Source: Halomonas maura (GTDB lineage Bacteria > Pseudomonadota > Gammaproteobacteria > Pseudomonadales > Halomonadaceae). Taken from it: DNA of 64,000 nucleotides. The stretch is taken from the NCBI RefSeq assembly GCF_030409305.1, contig NZ_JAUFPQ010000026.1, positions 1-64,000 on the forward strand, given 5' to 3'. The notes beneath the pieces are model-generated. The model saw only the letters and a program-made list of their open reading frames with translations. It made no database searches and was not told the origin of the DNA. Shown piece after piece: positions 18,140 to 25,611 of the stretch. Both the position numbers and the translations under genes were made by a program. Positions within the stretch are counted from its first letter, which is position 1; every line of letters starts with the position of its first letter.

Positions 18140-19207
18140 TCAGGCTTCCGGCTCGTGGCGCACCCGGACCGCCAGGCGCTGGACCGCATTGTTGGCGACC
18201 CCCTTGAGGTTCCACCGGGGCCACAGGGGCTGCACGTTGCCGGCCGCGTCCGTGGCCCGGCAGAGCAGCTCGTGGCGGCCCTCCTCGGCCTCCCAGGTCC
18301 AGGACCACGCCTGCCAGGCGTGGGGCGCCGACGGCGGCTCGAGCTCGCTCTGATGCCAGTGCTCGCCCGCATCCGTGCTGACGTCGACCCGGGCGATGGC
18401 TCCCCAGCCCGACCAGGCACGGCCATGCAGGGTCAGCGGCCCGGGGGACAGCAGGCGCTCGCGGGTCTCGAACACCGGCATCCCCGGCGGCACCATCAAG
18501 GCGCGGGGATAGATGCGCGTCAGCTGGACACCGGGATCGTCGTCGTCCTGGGCGATGCGGTAGAAGACGTTCTGCTGGTAGCCCCAGAACGGCTCGTCGA
18601 GCACCGTGATGCGGTGCAGCCATTTCACCTGGGCCATGCCATACCAGCCGGGCACGATCAGTCGCAGCGGGAAACCGTGCTGGGGCGGCAGCGGCGCGCC
18701 ATTCATCTCGTCGGCCAGCAGCACCTCCGGGCGCAGGCTGTCGGCGGCGGACAGGGCGCGCTGGTACCACTGGACGATCTCGCCCTGCTCGCCGCGGTCC
18801 AGCCCGCTGAACAGCACCTCCTTGGCGTCATCGAGCAGCCCGGCCTGCTGCAGCAGCGGTCCCAGCGGGGTCCCGGTCCATTCGCCGGTGCCCACCGCCT
18901 CGTCGAGCCAGGGCTGGCTGTGCGGCCGGGGCTCGAGCCGTGCCCGGCCGTTGCCCGCGCACTCCAGGGTCACCGGCTGGGTCACCCGCGGCCGCGCGCG
19001 GAGGTCCTCCAGCGACAGGCACAGTGACCGGGCGACCCGGCCGTCGACCTCGAGTCGCCAGGTCCCGGGATCGACCCGGGGAATATCGAAATGGGTGAGC
19101 ACATAGTGCATGCCCGGGGGGGTGGTCGCGTAGGCCAGGCCCTCCAGGGGCATGCCGTGGTTGCGGGTCGCCGACTGCAACTCTTCGAGGGTGAAATCCG
19201 AGGCCAT
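18140..19207 (-). CDS. Sulfite-oxidase-fold molybdopterin oxidoreductase, cytosolic
   Basis: The 355-residue protein has an N-terminal sulfite-oxidase-type molybdopterin domain (about 35-220) with the molybdenum-ligating cysteine C83 in TLECAGNGR, then a Mo-co dimerisation domain (about 230-350, VPPGMPVFETRERLLSPGP...WSGWG). It resembles SorA or plant-type sulfite oxidase, but starts MASDFTLEELQ with no Tat or Sec signal, so a cytosolic location is predicted unless the upstream open frame (to 19294) is used, which lacks a twin-arginine signal too. GGAGGT precedes ATG 19207. No cytochrome subunit is adjacent. Its role in a PQQ island is unclear; substrate may be sulfite or another oxo compound. 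Confidence 0.82.
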   Translation of the reverse strand: MASDFTLEELQSATRNHGMPLEGLAYATTPPGMHYVLTHFDIPRVDPGTWRLEVDGRVARSLCLSLEDLRARPRVTQPVTLECAGNGRARLEPRPHSQPWLDEAVGTGEWTGTPLGPLLQQAGLLDDAKEVLFSGLDRGEQGEIVQWYQRALSAADSLRPEVLLADEMNGAPLPPQHGFPLRLIVPGWYGMAQVKWLHRITVLDEPFWGYQQNVFYRIAQDDDDPGVQLTRIYPRALMVPPGMPVFETRERLLSPGPLTLHGRAWSGWGAIARVDVSTDAGEHWHQSELEPPSAPHAWQAWSWTWEAEEGRHELLCRATDAAGNVQPLWPRWNLKGVANNAVQRLAVRVRHEPEA

Positions 19208-19339
19208 ACCGACCTCCGTGCGCCCGAGGGACGGCCGCAGTGATCGCTGCCTACGATCGGGGGGTGGGTGTCCACTCAGTATAGGCCCCGGCAACGCCGG
19301 CGTGGCGGTCGGGATCGGCCAACGGGGCTGCCGGGTCGC

Positions 19340-20281
19340 TCAGGGCGGCGCGTCCTCGGCGGCACGCAGCGAGCGGTACATCGCCGGCACCTCGTAGCCG
19401 AGGTGGTACGCCGCGTAGAGGCGCGCCATCTCGCCGCTGCGGATCAGCCGCATGATGGTGTCTTCCAGGGCATAGGCAAGGGAGCGGTTGACCTCGTGGA
19501 CCGCCAGCCCCAGCTGCCACTGCCGCTTGCCGAGCTGGGGGAAGGCCTCGTCGGCCAGGCGATAGCGGCCGTCCGGGGCATCGGCCTCGCCCAGCAGCCA
19601 CTCCACCTGGGCGCGCATCGCCATCATCGCCGCCACCTCGCCGTCGTGCATGGCCTGGAAGGCCTGGCGCGGCGTGCGATAGCGGTGGGTCTGGGCGTTG
19701 AGCCGCCCCCGAAAGGCCGAGGACAGGTAGAAGTCGGGAATCTGGTCGATCTGTACGCCGATGGGATGGTGCTGGAAGAGGGCCAGGGAGGCCACCCCAT
19801 CGAGACGCTCGGCATCGTAGGCGAGCTGCCAACGCTCCACCTGGTAGGGGGCGAACATGTGCACCAGCTCGTTCTCCACCTCGCCAAGGGCATTCATGCG
19901 GAAGGCATAGTCACGGTCGTAGGGCACCCGCATCATGACGTCGGCGATCTGGCCGGGGCGCAGGTAGTGTCCCTTCCAGATGGCATTGCGCAGGTCGTCG
20001 CCCAGGGTCTCGTCGGGGGCCAGCCAGTGGAGACGCAGCTCGACCCCCAGGTCGGCCGCCAGCTCACGGGCGATGGCCACGTCCACGCCGCGGGGCTCGC
20101 CTTCGACGGTGAAACTGTAGGGGGGGAAATCGCGATAGACCGCCACCCGCAGCGTCCCGGCGGCCAGGATCTGCTCCTGGTCGCGCACCTCGGTCAGGGC
20201 CTGGGCCGACCCGACCACCGCCAGCCAGATGACCAGCGGGGACAGGCATCGGCCCAGGACATGGCGGAAGGTCCGGCCCAT
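19340..20281 (-). CDS. Quinoprotein dehydrogenase-associated periplasmic binding protein (MxaJ/XoxJ/PedG-like)
   Basis: The 313-residue protein has a signal peptide (LGRCLSPLVIWLAVVGSAQA) and a type 2 periplasmic binding fold beginning AAGTLRVAVYRDFPPYSF. The segment VDVAIARELAADLGVEL.L.W and the tandem-lobe layout fit the family associated with quinoprotein dehydrogenases (MxaJ, XoxJ, PedG). These are thought to help assembly or activation of the dehydrogenase rather than to import a solute; this is inference from other systems. GGAG lies about nine bases before ATG 20281. It follows pedF by five bases on the same strand, so it is co-transcribed with the cytochrome. Confidence 0.85.
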   Translation of the reverse strand: MGRTFRHVLGRCLSPLVIWLAVVGSAQALTEVRDQEQILAAGTLRVAVYRDFPPYSFTVEGEPRGVDVAIARELAADLGVELRLHWLAPDETLGDDLRNAIWKGHYLRPGQIADVMMRVPYDRDYAFRMNALGEVENELVHMFAPYQVERWQLAYDAERLDGVASLALFQHHPIGVQIDQIPDFYLSSAFRGRLNAQTHRYRTPRQAFQAMHDGEVAAMMAMRAQVEWLLGEADAPDGRYRLADEAFPQLGKRQWQLGLAVHEVNRSLAYALEDTIMRLIRSGEMARLYAAYHLGYEVPAMYRSLRAAEDAPP

Positions 20282-20286
20282 GGGTG

Positions 20287-20706
20287 TCACTCCGTTTCCA
20301 GGGATTCCACATAGGTGCGGATCGCCCACAGCGCCTCCTGGCTCAGGTAGTCGGCCATCTTGGGCATCTGGCCGGCCCCGTTGACCACCCGCTCGACGAA
20401 CCATTCGTCGCCATAGGGCGTGCTCTCGAGCTCGCGCAGGTCAGGGGCGATGCCGCCGGACACGGCCTCCAGTCCATGGCAGCGGGCGCAGTTCTCGCTG
20501 TAGGCGGACTTGCCGACCTCCACGGCCAGCTCGTGCTTGTCGTAGGGCGCGCGGTAGGGGTTTTCCTCGACCCATTCCTCGCCGAGCGGCTCGAGGGCCC
20601 GGGTATCGACCTTCTGGGGGGTGACGTTGCCATGTCCCAGCGCCATCCCGGCGACGAGTGCGCCGCCCAGGCCCATGGCCAGCATCAGCGTTGTTCTGTG
20701 GTTCAT
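20287..20706 (-). CDS. pedF: Cytochrome c550 PedF/ExaB, electron acceptor of the quinoprotein
   Basis: The 139-residue secreted class I c-type cytochrome has a signal peptide to about residue 24 (ending MALGHG), one haem motif C73-A-R-C76-H77, and a probable axial methionine M114 (GAGQMPKM). The segments VTPQKVDT, LG.EW..ENPYR.PY.KHELAVE.G.SAY and LSQEA.WAIRTY are those of the cytochrome c550 that takes electrons from PQQ alcohol dehydrogenases in pseudomonads. The stretch before the axial Met seems shorter than in those homologues (from memory). GGAGG precedes ATG 20706. First gene of a minus-strand unit, divergent from the ABC operon at 20958. Confidence 0.9.
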   Translation of the reverse strand: MNHRTTLMLAMGLGGALVAGMALGHGNVTPQKVDTRALEPLGEEWVEENPYRAPYDKHELAVEVGKSAYSENCARCHGLEAVSGGIAPDLRELESTPYGDEWFVERVVNGAGQMPKMADYLSQEALWAIRTYVESLETE

Positions 20707-20833
20707 GCTGCATCCCTCCGGTTGTGCGGCCAGACGGCCGATAGCATCGGGTTCCAGCCTAGGCGGGGTCCCGGGGACACGGACATGGTGCTTTGGTGCG
20801 CGAAGCGCTCCTCCCATGGTCGTACCCCGGGTG

Positions 20834-20844
20834 GGTATGCGACC
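20834..20844. promoter_or_regulatory. Candidate regulator site in the pedF/ABC divergent promoter
   Basis: GGTATGCGACC lies in the 251-base divergent region between pedF (20706) and the ABC binding protein gene (20958). The first ten bases are identical to 29412-29421 upstream of the FIST gene. A further GGGTCGCA (20853-20860) and TCGCGACC (20873-20880) are close by. The region also contains a TATG-rich stretch near 20880-20890. No convincing sigma-70 promoter could be fixed. Confidence 0.35.
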
Positions 20845-20957
20845 GAAGTCATGGGTCGCAAGTAGCAGCCGTTCGCGACCATGCGCATATGTCGCCGAGC
20901 CCCGCGCCAGGCCTAGGCTGGTCGCCATAGCCACCACCGATCCCCCGGGAGGACGGC

Positions 20958-22166
20958 ATGCCCCGACGCTATCGAGCAGGCCCCCGCCGCCACGGCCCGG
21001 CCCGGCTGCTGCCGCTGCTGGCCGGCTGGGTGCTGGCCGGCCAGGCCCTGGCGCTGGAGGTTCCCATCGGTTATCTCGCCTGGCAGCCCGACCGCGGCCC
21101 GGTGCTCTCCAACGTGACGCCCGAGCCGGCCGATGCCGGCCGGCGAGGGGCCGAACTGGCCATCCGCGACAGCAACACCACCGGGCGCTTCCTGGACCAG
21201 CACTACCGCCTGATGGCGCCCGAGATCGACTCGCCCGAGGCGCTCGTCGCCGCGGCCCGGGCCCTGCATGATCAGGGCGTGCGGCTGTTCGTCACCCGGC
21301 TGCCCGAGCAGCGGCTCACCGCGGTGTCCCGCGCCCTGGACGACAGCCTGGTGTTCAACGCCGGCAGCGCCAGCGATGCGCTGCGCACCGAGACCTGCCT
21401 GGCCAACGTGCTGCACACCCTGCCCAGCCGCGCCATGCTGACCGACGCCCTCGGCCAGTTCCTGGCCAGGCGGCGCTGGCGATCATGGCTGGTCGTGGTC
21501 GGCCAGACCGCTGGCGATCGTGCCTATGCCCGGTCACTCGAGCGGGCCATGCGGCGCTACGGCCACGAGGCCATCGCCACCAAGCCCTGGACCTTCGCCA
21601 CCGATCTGCGCCGCAGCGCCTCCGCCGAGATGCCGCTGTTCACCCAGACCGAGGACGCCTACGACGTGGTGGTGGTCGCCGACGAGCGCGGCGACTTCGG
21701 CGAGTACCTGCCCTACCAGACCTGGTATCCGCGTCCGGTGGCCGGCACCCAGGGGCTGTCGCCACGGGCCTGGCATCCCACCGTCGAGACCTTCGGCGCC
21801 GTGCAGCTGCAGAACCGCTTCGCGGAGCTGGCCGGACGCGGGATGACGTCGGCGGACTATGCCGCCTGGCTCGGGGTGCGTGCCATCGCCACCGCCGTGA
21901 CCTTCACCGAGGCCGCCTCGGCCCAGGGCCTGCGTGACGCCCTGCTGGGCGGCGAGCTGGCCCTGGACGGCTTCAAGGGCCGCAAGCTCACCTTCCGACC
22001 CTGGAGCGGCCAGCTGCGCCAGCCGATTCCGCTGGTCCACCCGCGAGGCCTGGTCGACGTCTCGCCCCAGCAAGGCTATCTGCACCCCGAGACCGAGCTC
22101 GACACCCTGGGCTTCGATCGCCCCGAGAGCCGCTGCCGACTGCTCGACACGCCCCGCGACACCTGA
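20958..22166 (+). CDS. ABC substrate-binding protein of the PQQ alcohol dehydrogenase system
   Basis: The 402-residue exported protein has a signal peptide ending VLAGQALA and a type 1 periplasmic binding fold (branched-chain amino acid receptor type). It begins LEVPIGYLAWQPDRGPVLSNVTPEPADAGRRGAELAIRDSNTTGRF, a pattern I associate with the family found only beside PQQ-dependent dehydrogenases. Two cysteines may form a disulfide (ETCLANV and SRCRLL). GGGAGGA precedes ATG 20958. It heads a plus-strand operon with the beta-propeller, ATPase and permease genes. The permease is of an exporter-like type, so the ligand and direction are open; it may sense or ferry alcohol or aldehyde. Confidence 0.82.
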   Translation: MPRRYRAGPRRHGPARLLPLLAGWVLAGQALALEVPIGYLAWQPDRGPVLSNVTPEPADAGRRGAELAIRDSNTTGRFLDQHYRLMAPEIDSPEALVAAARALHDQGVRLFVTRLPEQRLTAVSRALDDSLVFNAGSASDALRTETCLANVLHTLPSRAMLTDALGQFLARRRWRSWLVVVGQTAGDRAYARSLERAMRRYGHEAIATKPWTFATDLRRSASAEMPLFTQTEDAYDVVVVADERGDFGEYLPYQTWYPRPVAGTQGLSPRAWHPTVETFGAVQLQNRFAELAGRGMTSADYAAWLGVRAIATAVTFTEAASAQGLRDALLGGELALDGFKGRKLTFRPWSGQLRQPIPLVHPRGLVDVSPQQGYLHPETELDTLGFDRPESRCRLLDTPRDT

Positions 22167-22180
22167 CCGGAGGGTCCGCC

Positions 22181-23158
22181 ATGCGCCGTTTCCCCCTGCC
22201 CCGACACCTCGCCCTCGCCGCGCTGCTGAGCCTGGGTGCCGGCCCGGCCGTTGCCGAGCTGGCCTACGTCTCCAACGAGAAGGACGACAACCTCTCGGTG
22301 ATCGACCTCGATCGCCTGGAAGTGGTCGACACCATCGCGGTGGGCAAGCGTCCCCGCGGCCTGGCACTGTCCTCGGACCGCCGCCTGCTCTACATCTGCG
22401 CCAGCGACTCGGACACCGTGCAGGTCCTCGACCTGGCGACTCGCGAGATCCTCCATGAGCTGCCGTCCGGCGAGGATCCCGAGCAGTTCGCCCTGCATCC
22501 CAACGACCGCTGGCTGTTCATCGCCAACGAGGACGATGCCCTGGCCACCGTGGTCGACACCCGCAGCCGCCAGGTACTGGCCCAGATCGACGTGGGGGTG
22601 GAACCCGAGGGCATGGCGGTGAGCCCCGACGGCCGCCTGGCGGTCAACACCAGCGAGACCACCAACATGGTGCACTGGATCGACGTCGAATCGCTCGCGC
22701 TGGTCGACAACACCCTGGTCGATCAGCGTCCGCGGGACCTGGTGTTCAACGCCGACGGCAGCCTGCTGTGGGTCTCGGCGGAGATCGGCGGCACCGTCTC
22801 GATCATCGACGTGGCAAGCCGCGAGATCCGCCACAAGCTGCGCTTCGCGATTCGCGGCGTGCATCCCGACAAGGTCCAGCCGGTGGGCGTGGAGCTCACC
22901 GACGACGGTCGCTACGCCTTCGTCGCCCTGGGGCCGGCCAACCACGTGGCCATCGTCGATGCCCGGAGCTACGAGGTGCTGGACTACCTGCTGGTGGGCC
23001 GGCGCGCCTGGCACATGGCCTTCGATACCGACCAGCGCCGGCTGCTGGTGACCAACGGCGTGAGCGGCGACGTCTCGGTGATCGATATCGCCGAGCGGAA
23101 GGTGACCAAGACCCTGCGGGTCGGCCGCTTCCCCTGGGACGTGGTGGTCACGCCATGA
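22181..23158 (+). CDS. PQQ-catabolism-associated YVTN beta-propeller protein
   Basis: The 325-residue periplasmic protein has a signal peptide (ending PAVA|EL) and seven or so YVTN/NHL-like repeats (LAYVSNEKDDNLSVIDLDRLEVVDTIAVGKRPRG, SVIDIAERKVTKTLRVGRFPW). This is the beta-propeller protein regularly encoded with PQQ-dependent alcohol oxidation ABC genes; its biochemical role is unknown, with binding of the ABC receptor or of a quinone/alcohol intermediate as possibilities. GGAGGG precedes ATG 22181. Its stop overlaps the ATPase start by four bases (ATGA at 23155), so the two are coupled. Confidence 0.87.
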   Translation: MRRFPLPRHLALAALLSLGAGPAVAELAYVSNEKDDNLSVIDLDRLEVVDTIAVGKRPRGLALSSDRRLLYICASDSDTVQVLDLATREILHELPSGEDPEQFALHPNDRWLFIANEDDALATVVDTRSRQVLAQIDVGVEPEGMAVSPDGRLAVNTSETTNMVHWIDVESLALVDNTLVDQRPRDLVFNADGSLLWVSAEIGGTVSIIDVASREIRHKLRFAIRGVHPDKVQPVGVELTDDGRYAFVALGPANHVAIVDARSYEVLDYLLVGRRAWHMAFDTDQRRLLVTNGVSGDVSVIDIAERKVTKTLRVGRFPWDVVVTP

Positions 23159-23913
23159 ACGGCGACACGCGCTCGCTCCCCATGCTGGAGGCGATCGGCC
23201 TCGGCCACCGCTACGGGCCTCGCCAGGCGCTGGAGGGCGTCGACCTGCGCCTCGAGCGCGGCGTCTTCCACGCCCTGGTCGGGCCCAACGGCGCCGGCAA
23301 GAGCACCCTGATCGGCCTGATCACCGGCCTGCTGGCGCTGCAGCGCGGCACCCTGCACCTGGATGGCCTGTCGCTGCCGGCGCATCCCCGGGCGGCGCGG
23401 CGGCGTCTGGGGGTGGTGTTCCAGCAGCCCACCCTGGACCTGGAACTCAGCGTGCGCCAGAACCTGCTCTACCATGCCGCCCTGCATGGCCTGGGGCGGC
23501 GCCAGGCCCGTCGTCGCTGCGCGGAGGAGCTGGCCCGGGTCGGCCTCGCCGAGCGGGCCGACGACAGGGTGCGTCGCCTCAACGGCGGCCACCGGCGGCG
23601 CCTGGAGATCGCCCGCGCGCTGCTCCACGAACCGCGACTGCTGGTCCTCGACGAACCCAGCGTGGGGCTCGACGTCGCCAGCCGCGCGTCGCTCAACGAC
23701 CATGTCCGGGCGCTGTGCCACGAGCGGGGCGTCAGCGTGCTGTGGACCACTCACCTGCTCGACGAGATCCGCCACGACGACCCGGTGGTGATGCTCGGTG
23801 GCGGCCGGGTGCTCGCCCAGGGCCCCTCCCGCCAGCTGTGCCGTCGCACCGGCAGCGACTCCCTGCCCGAGGCCTACGCCCGGCTCGCCGCGCTCGAGGA
23901 GACACCGGCATGA
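23155..23913 (+). CDS. ABC transporter ATPase, PQQ alcohol dehydrogenase system
   Basis: The 252-residue ATPase has Walker A at residues 43-51 (GPNGAGKST), a Q loop (VFQQPTLD), Walker B ([12 protein letters not shown]) and H loop (TTHL). The ABC signature is altered to [12 protein letters not shown] in place of LSGGQ; the serine-to-asparagine and glutamine-to-histidine changes are unusual but the second glycine pair is kept. It resembles DrrA/ABC-2 export ATPases in layout. Start ATG 23155 overlaps the upstream stop; an alternative ATG at 23182 would shorten it. It energises the permease encoded immediately downstream, again with an ATGA overlap. Confidence 0.87.
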   Translation: MNGDTRSLPMLEAIGLGHRYGPRQALEGVDLRLERGVFHALVGPNGAGKSTLIGLITGLLALQRGTLHLDGLSLPAHPRAARRRLGVVFQQPTLDLELSVRQNLLYHAALHGLGRRQARRRCAEELARVGLAERADDRVRRLNGGHRRRLEIARALLHEPRLLVLDEPSVGLDVASRASLNDHVRALCHERGVSVLWTTHLLDEIRHDDPVVMLGGGRVLAQGPSRQLCRRTGSDSLPEAYARLAALEETPA

Positions 23914-24713
23914 CCCCCACCGCCTATCTGCACTGCCTGGTCGGGATCGGCGCCCGGGAATGGCGACGCTTCGTGCAGCAGCGCAGCCGCTTCTTCAGCG
24001 CCCTGGTGCGTCCGCTGCTGTGGCTGGTGGTGTTCGCCGCCGGCTTCCGGGCGGTGCTCGGGGTCTCGATCATGGCGCCCTACGACACCTATATCCTCTA
24101 CGAGGTCTACATCACCCCGGGGCTGTGCTGCATGATCCTGCTGTTCAACGGCATGCAGGGCTCGCTGTCGATGGTCTACGACCGCGAGATGGGCAGCATG
24201 AAGGTGCTGCTGATGAGTCCGCTGCCGCGTCCCTTCCTGCTGCTGTGCAAGGTGCTGGCCATCGCCCTGGTCTCGCTGGTGCAGGTCTACGCCTTCCTCG
24301 GCATCGCCTGGCTGTACGGCATCCAGCCGCCGGCGATGGGCCTGCTCACGGCCCTGCCGGCGCTGCTGCTGGTGGCCATGATGCTGGGCTGCCTGGGGCT
24401 GCTGCTGGCCAACGGCATTCGCCAGTTGGAGAACTTCGCCGGGGTGATGAACTTCGTGATCTTCCCGCTGTTCTTCCTGTCCTCGGCGCTCTACCCGCTG
24501 TGGAAGATGCGCGAGGCCGGGCCCTGGCTCTACTGGCTGTGTGCCCACAATCCCTTCACCCAGGGCGTCGAGCTGGTGCGCTTCGCCCTCTACCGGGAGC
24601 TGGCCGCCGCCCCGCTGGCCTGGTGCCTGGGACTGACCCTGGTCTTCGCCCTGCTGGCGGTACTGACCTTCGATCCCCGGCGGGGTCTATGGCGGCGCCC
24701 GGCGGGGGCCTGA
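23910..24713 (+). CDS. ABC-2 type permease, PQQ alcohol dehydrogenase system
   Basis: The 267-residue protein has six predicted membrane helices of the ABC-2 (export) type, with a cytoplasmic N-terminus rich in Arg ([13 protein letters not shown]) and the conserved late segment [17 protein letters not shown]...[18 protein letters not shown]-2 permeases normally export, which fits efflux of toxic alcohols or aldehydes or of a signal, rather than uptake through the binding protein. The start overlaps the ATPase stop. It is the last gene of the four-gene unit; the response regulator begins 153 bases later on the same strand. Confidence 0.85.
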   Translation: MTPTAYLHCLVGIGAREWRRFVQQRSRFFSALVRPLLWLVVFAAGFRAVLGVSIMAPYDTYILYEVYITPGLCCMILLFNGMQGSLSMVYDREMGSMKVLLMSPLPRPFLLLCKVLAIALVSLVQVYAFLGIAWLYGIQPPAMGLLTALPALLLVAMMLGCLGLLLANGIRQLENFAGVMNFVIFPLFFLSSALYPLWKMREAGPWLYWLCAHNPFTQGVELVRFALYRELAAAPLAWCLGLTLVFALLAVLTFDPRRGLWRRPAGA

Positions 24714-24865
24714 GCCCGGGCGGTGCCGACGGAAGTCGTAGTTCACCCGACGCCGTTTGGCGTCATCATGGGGAGAGGAGCCGCGTGGCAGGCAGCTGCC
24801 CCTCGCCCCGCGCTGGGCCAGCGCCGACAGCGGCCAGGCCGATCGCTGGCGATGGGAGGCTCCCT

Positions 24866-25576
24866 ATGGACACGATGGCGATGCCCATCGACGACAACGA
24901 CAAGGCCATAGCCATGTACAAGCTACTGATCGCCGACGATCACCCGCTGTTCCGCGAGGCCATCGGCCGGGTCATCCGCGACGGCTTCGACGAGGCCGAG
25001 GTGCTCGAGACCCAGGACCTCGACGCCACCCTGGCGATGACCGCCGAGCACGATGACCTGGACCTGATCCTGCTCGACCTCAACATGCCCGGCATGCATG
25101 GCCTGGGAGGGCTGATCCAGCTGCGCAACGAGGCGCCGACCATCCCGGTGGTGATCATCTCCGCCGAGGAGGACAAGCAGGTCATCCTGCAGGCCGTGAC
25201 CTATGGCGCGGTGGGCTTCATCACCAAGTCGTCGCCCCGCGAGCAGATGACCAAGGCGATCGCCCAGGTCCTCGATGGCAACATCTACCTGCCCTCGGAC
25301 ATCATGCGGGCCACCGGCAGCCCGTCGACGACGCGCGGCGCCGAGCCCGGCATCACCCCGCAGCAGCTCGAGACCCTGACCCGCAAGCAGCTGCAGGTGC
25401 TCGAGCGCATGACCCGCGGCGAATCCAACAAGATGATCGCCTACAACCTGAACATCGCCGAGACCACGGTCAAGGCCCATGTCTCGGCGATCCTGCGCAA
25501 GCTCGGGGTGCACAACCGGGTGCAGGCGATCCTCTCGGCCGGCGACATCGACTTCAGCGCCTACCTCAAGCGCTGA
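24866..25576 (+). CDS. LuxR/NarL-family response regulator of alcohol oxidation (AgmR/ErbR/PedR1-like)
   Basis: The 236-residue protein has a receiver domain (acidic pair in [13 protein letters not shown], phosphorylation site D71 in [11 protein letters not shown], lysine in FITKSSP) and a C-terminal LuxR-type helix-turn-helix (about 168-225: [43 protein letters not shown]). Position in the cluster and domain layout match AgmR/ErbR/PedR1, the activators of PQQ alcohol oxidation genes in pseudomonads. GGGAGG lies seven bases before ATG 24866; ATG 24914 would start directly at the receiver. It is convergent with the hybrid kinase at 25612, a likely partner. The GTCGCA motifs are candidate targets. 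Confidence 0.85.
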   Translation: MDTMAMPIDDNDKAIAMYKLLIADDHPLFREAIGRVIRDGFDEAEVLETQDLDATLAMTAEHDDLDLILLDLNMPGMHGLGGLIQLRNEAPTIPVVIISAEEDKQVILQAVTYGAVGFITKSSPREQMTKAIAQVLDGNIYLPSDIMRATGSPSTTRGAEPGITPQQLETLTRKQLQVLERMTRGESNKMIAYNLNIAETTVKAHVSAILRKLGVHNRVQAILSAGDIDFSAYLKR

Positions 25577-25611
25577 GTCTCCGGCGCCCCTCGCCGAGGC
25601 GTGCCGGCCCC

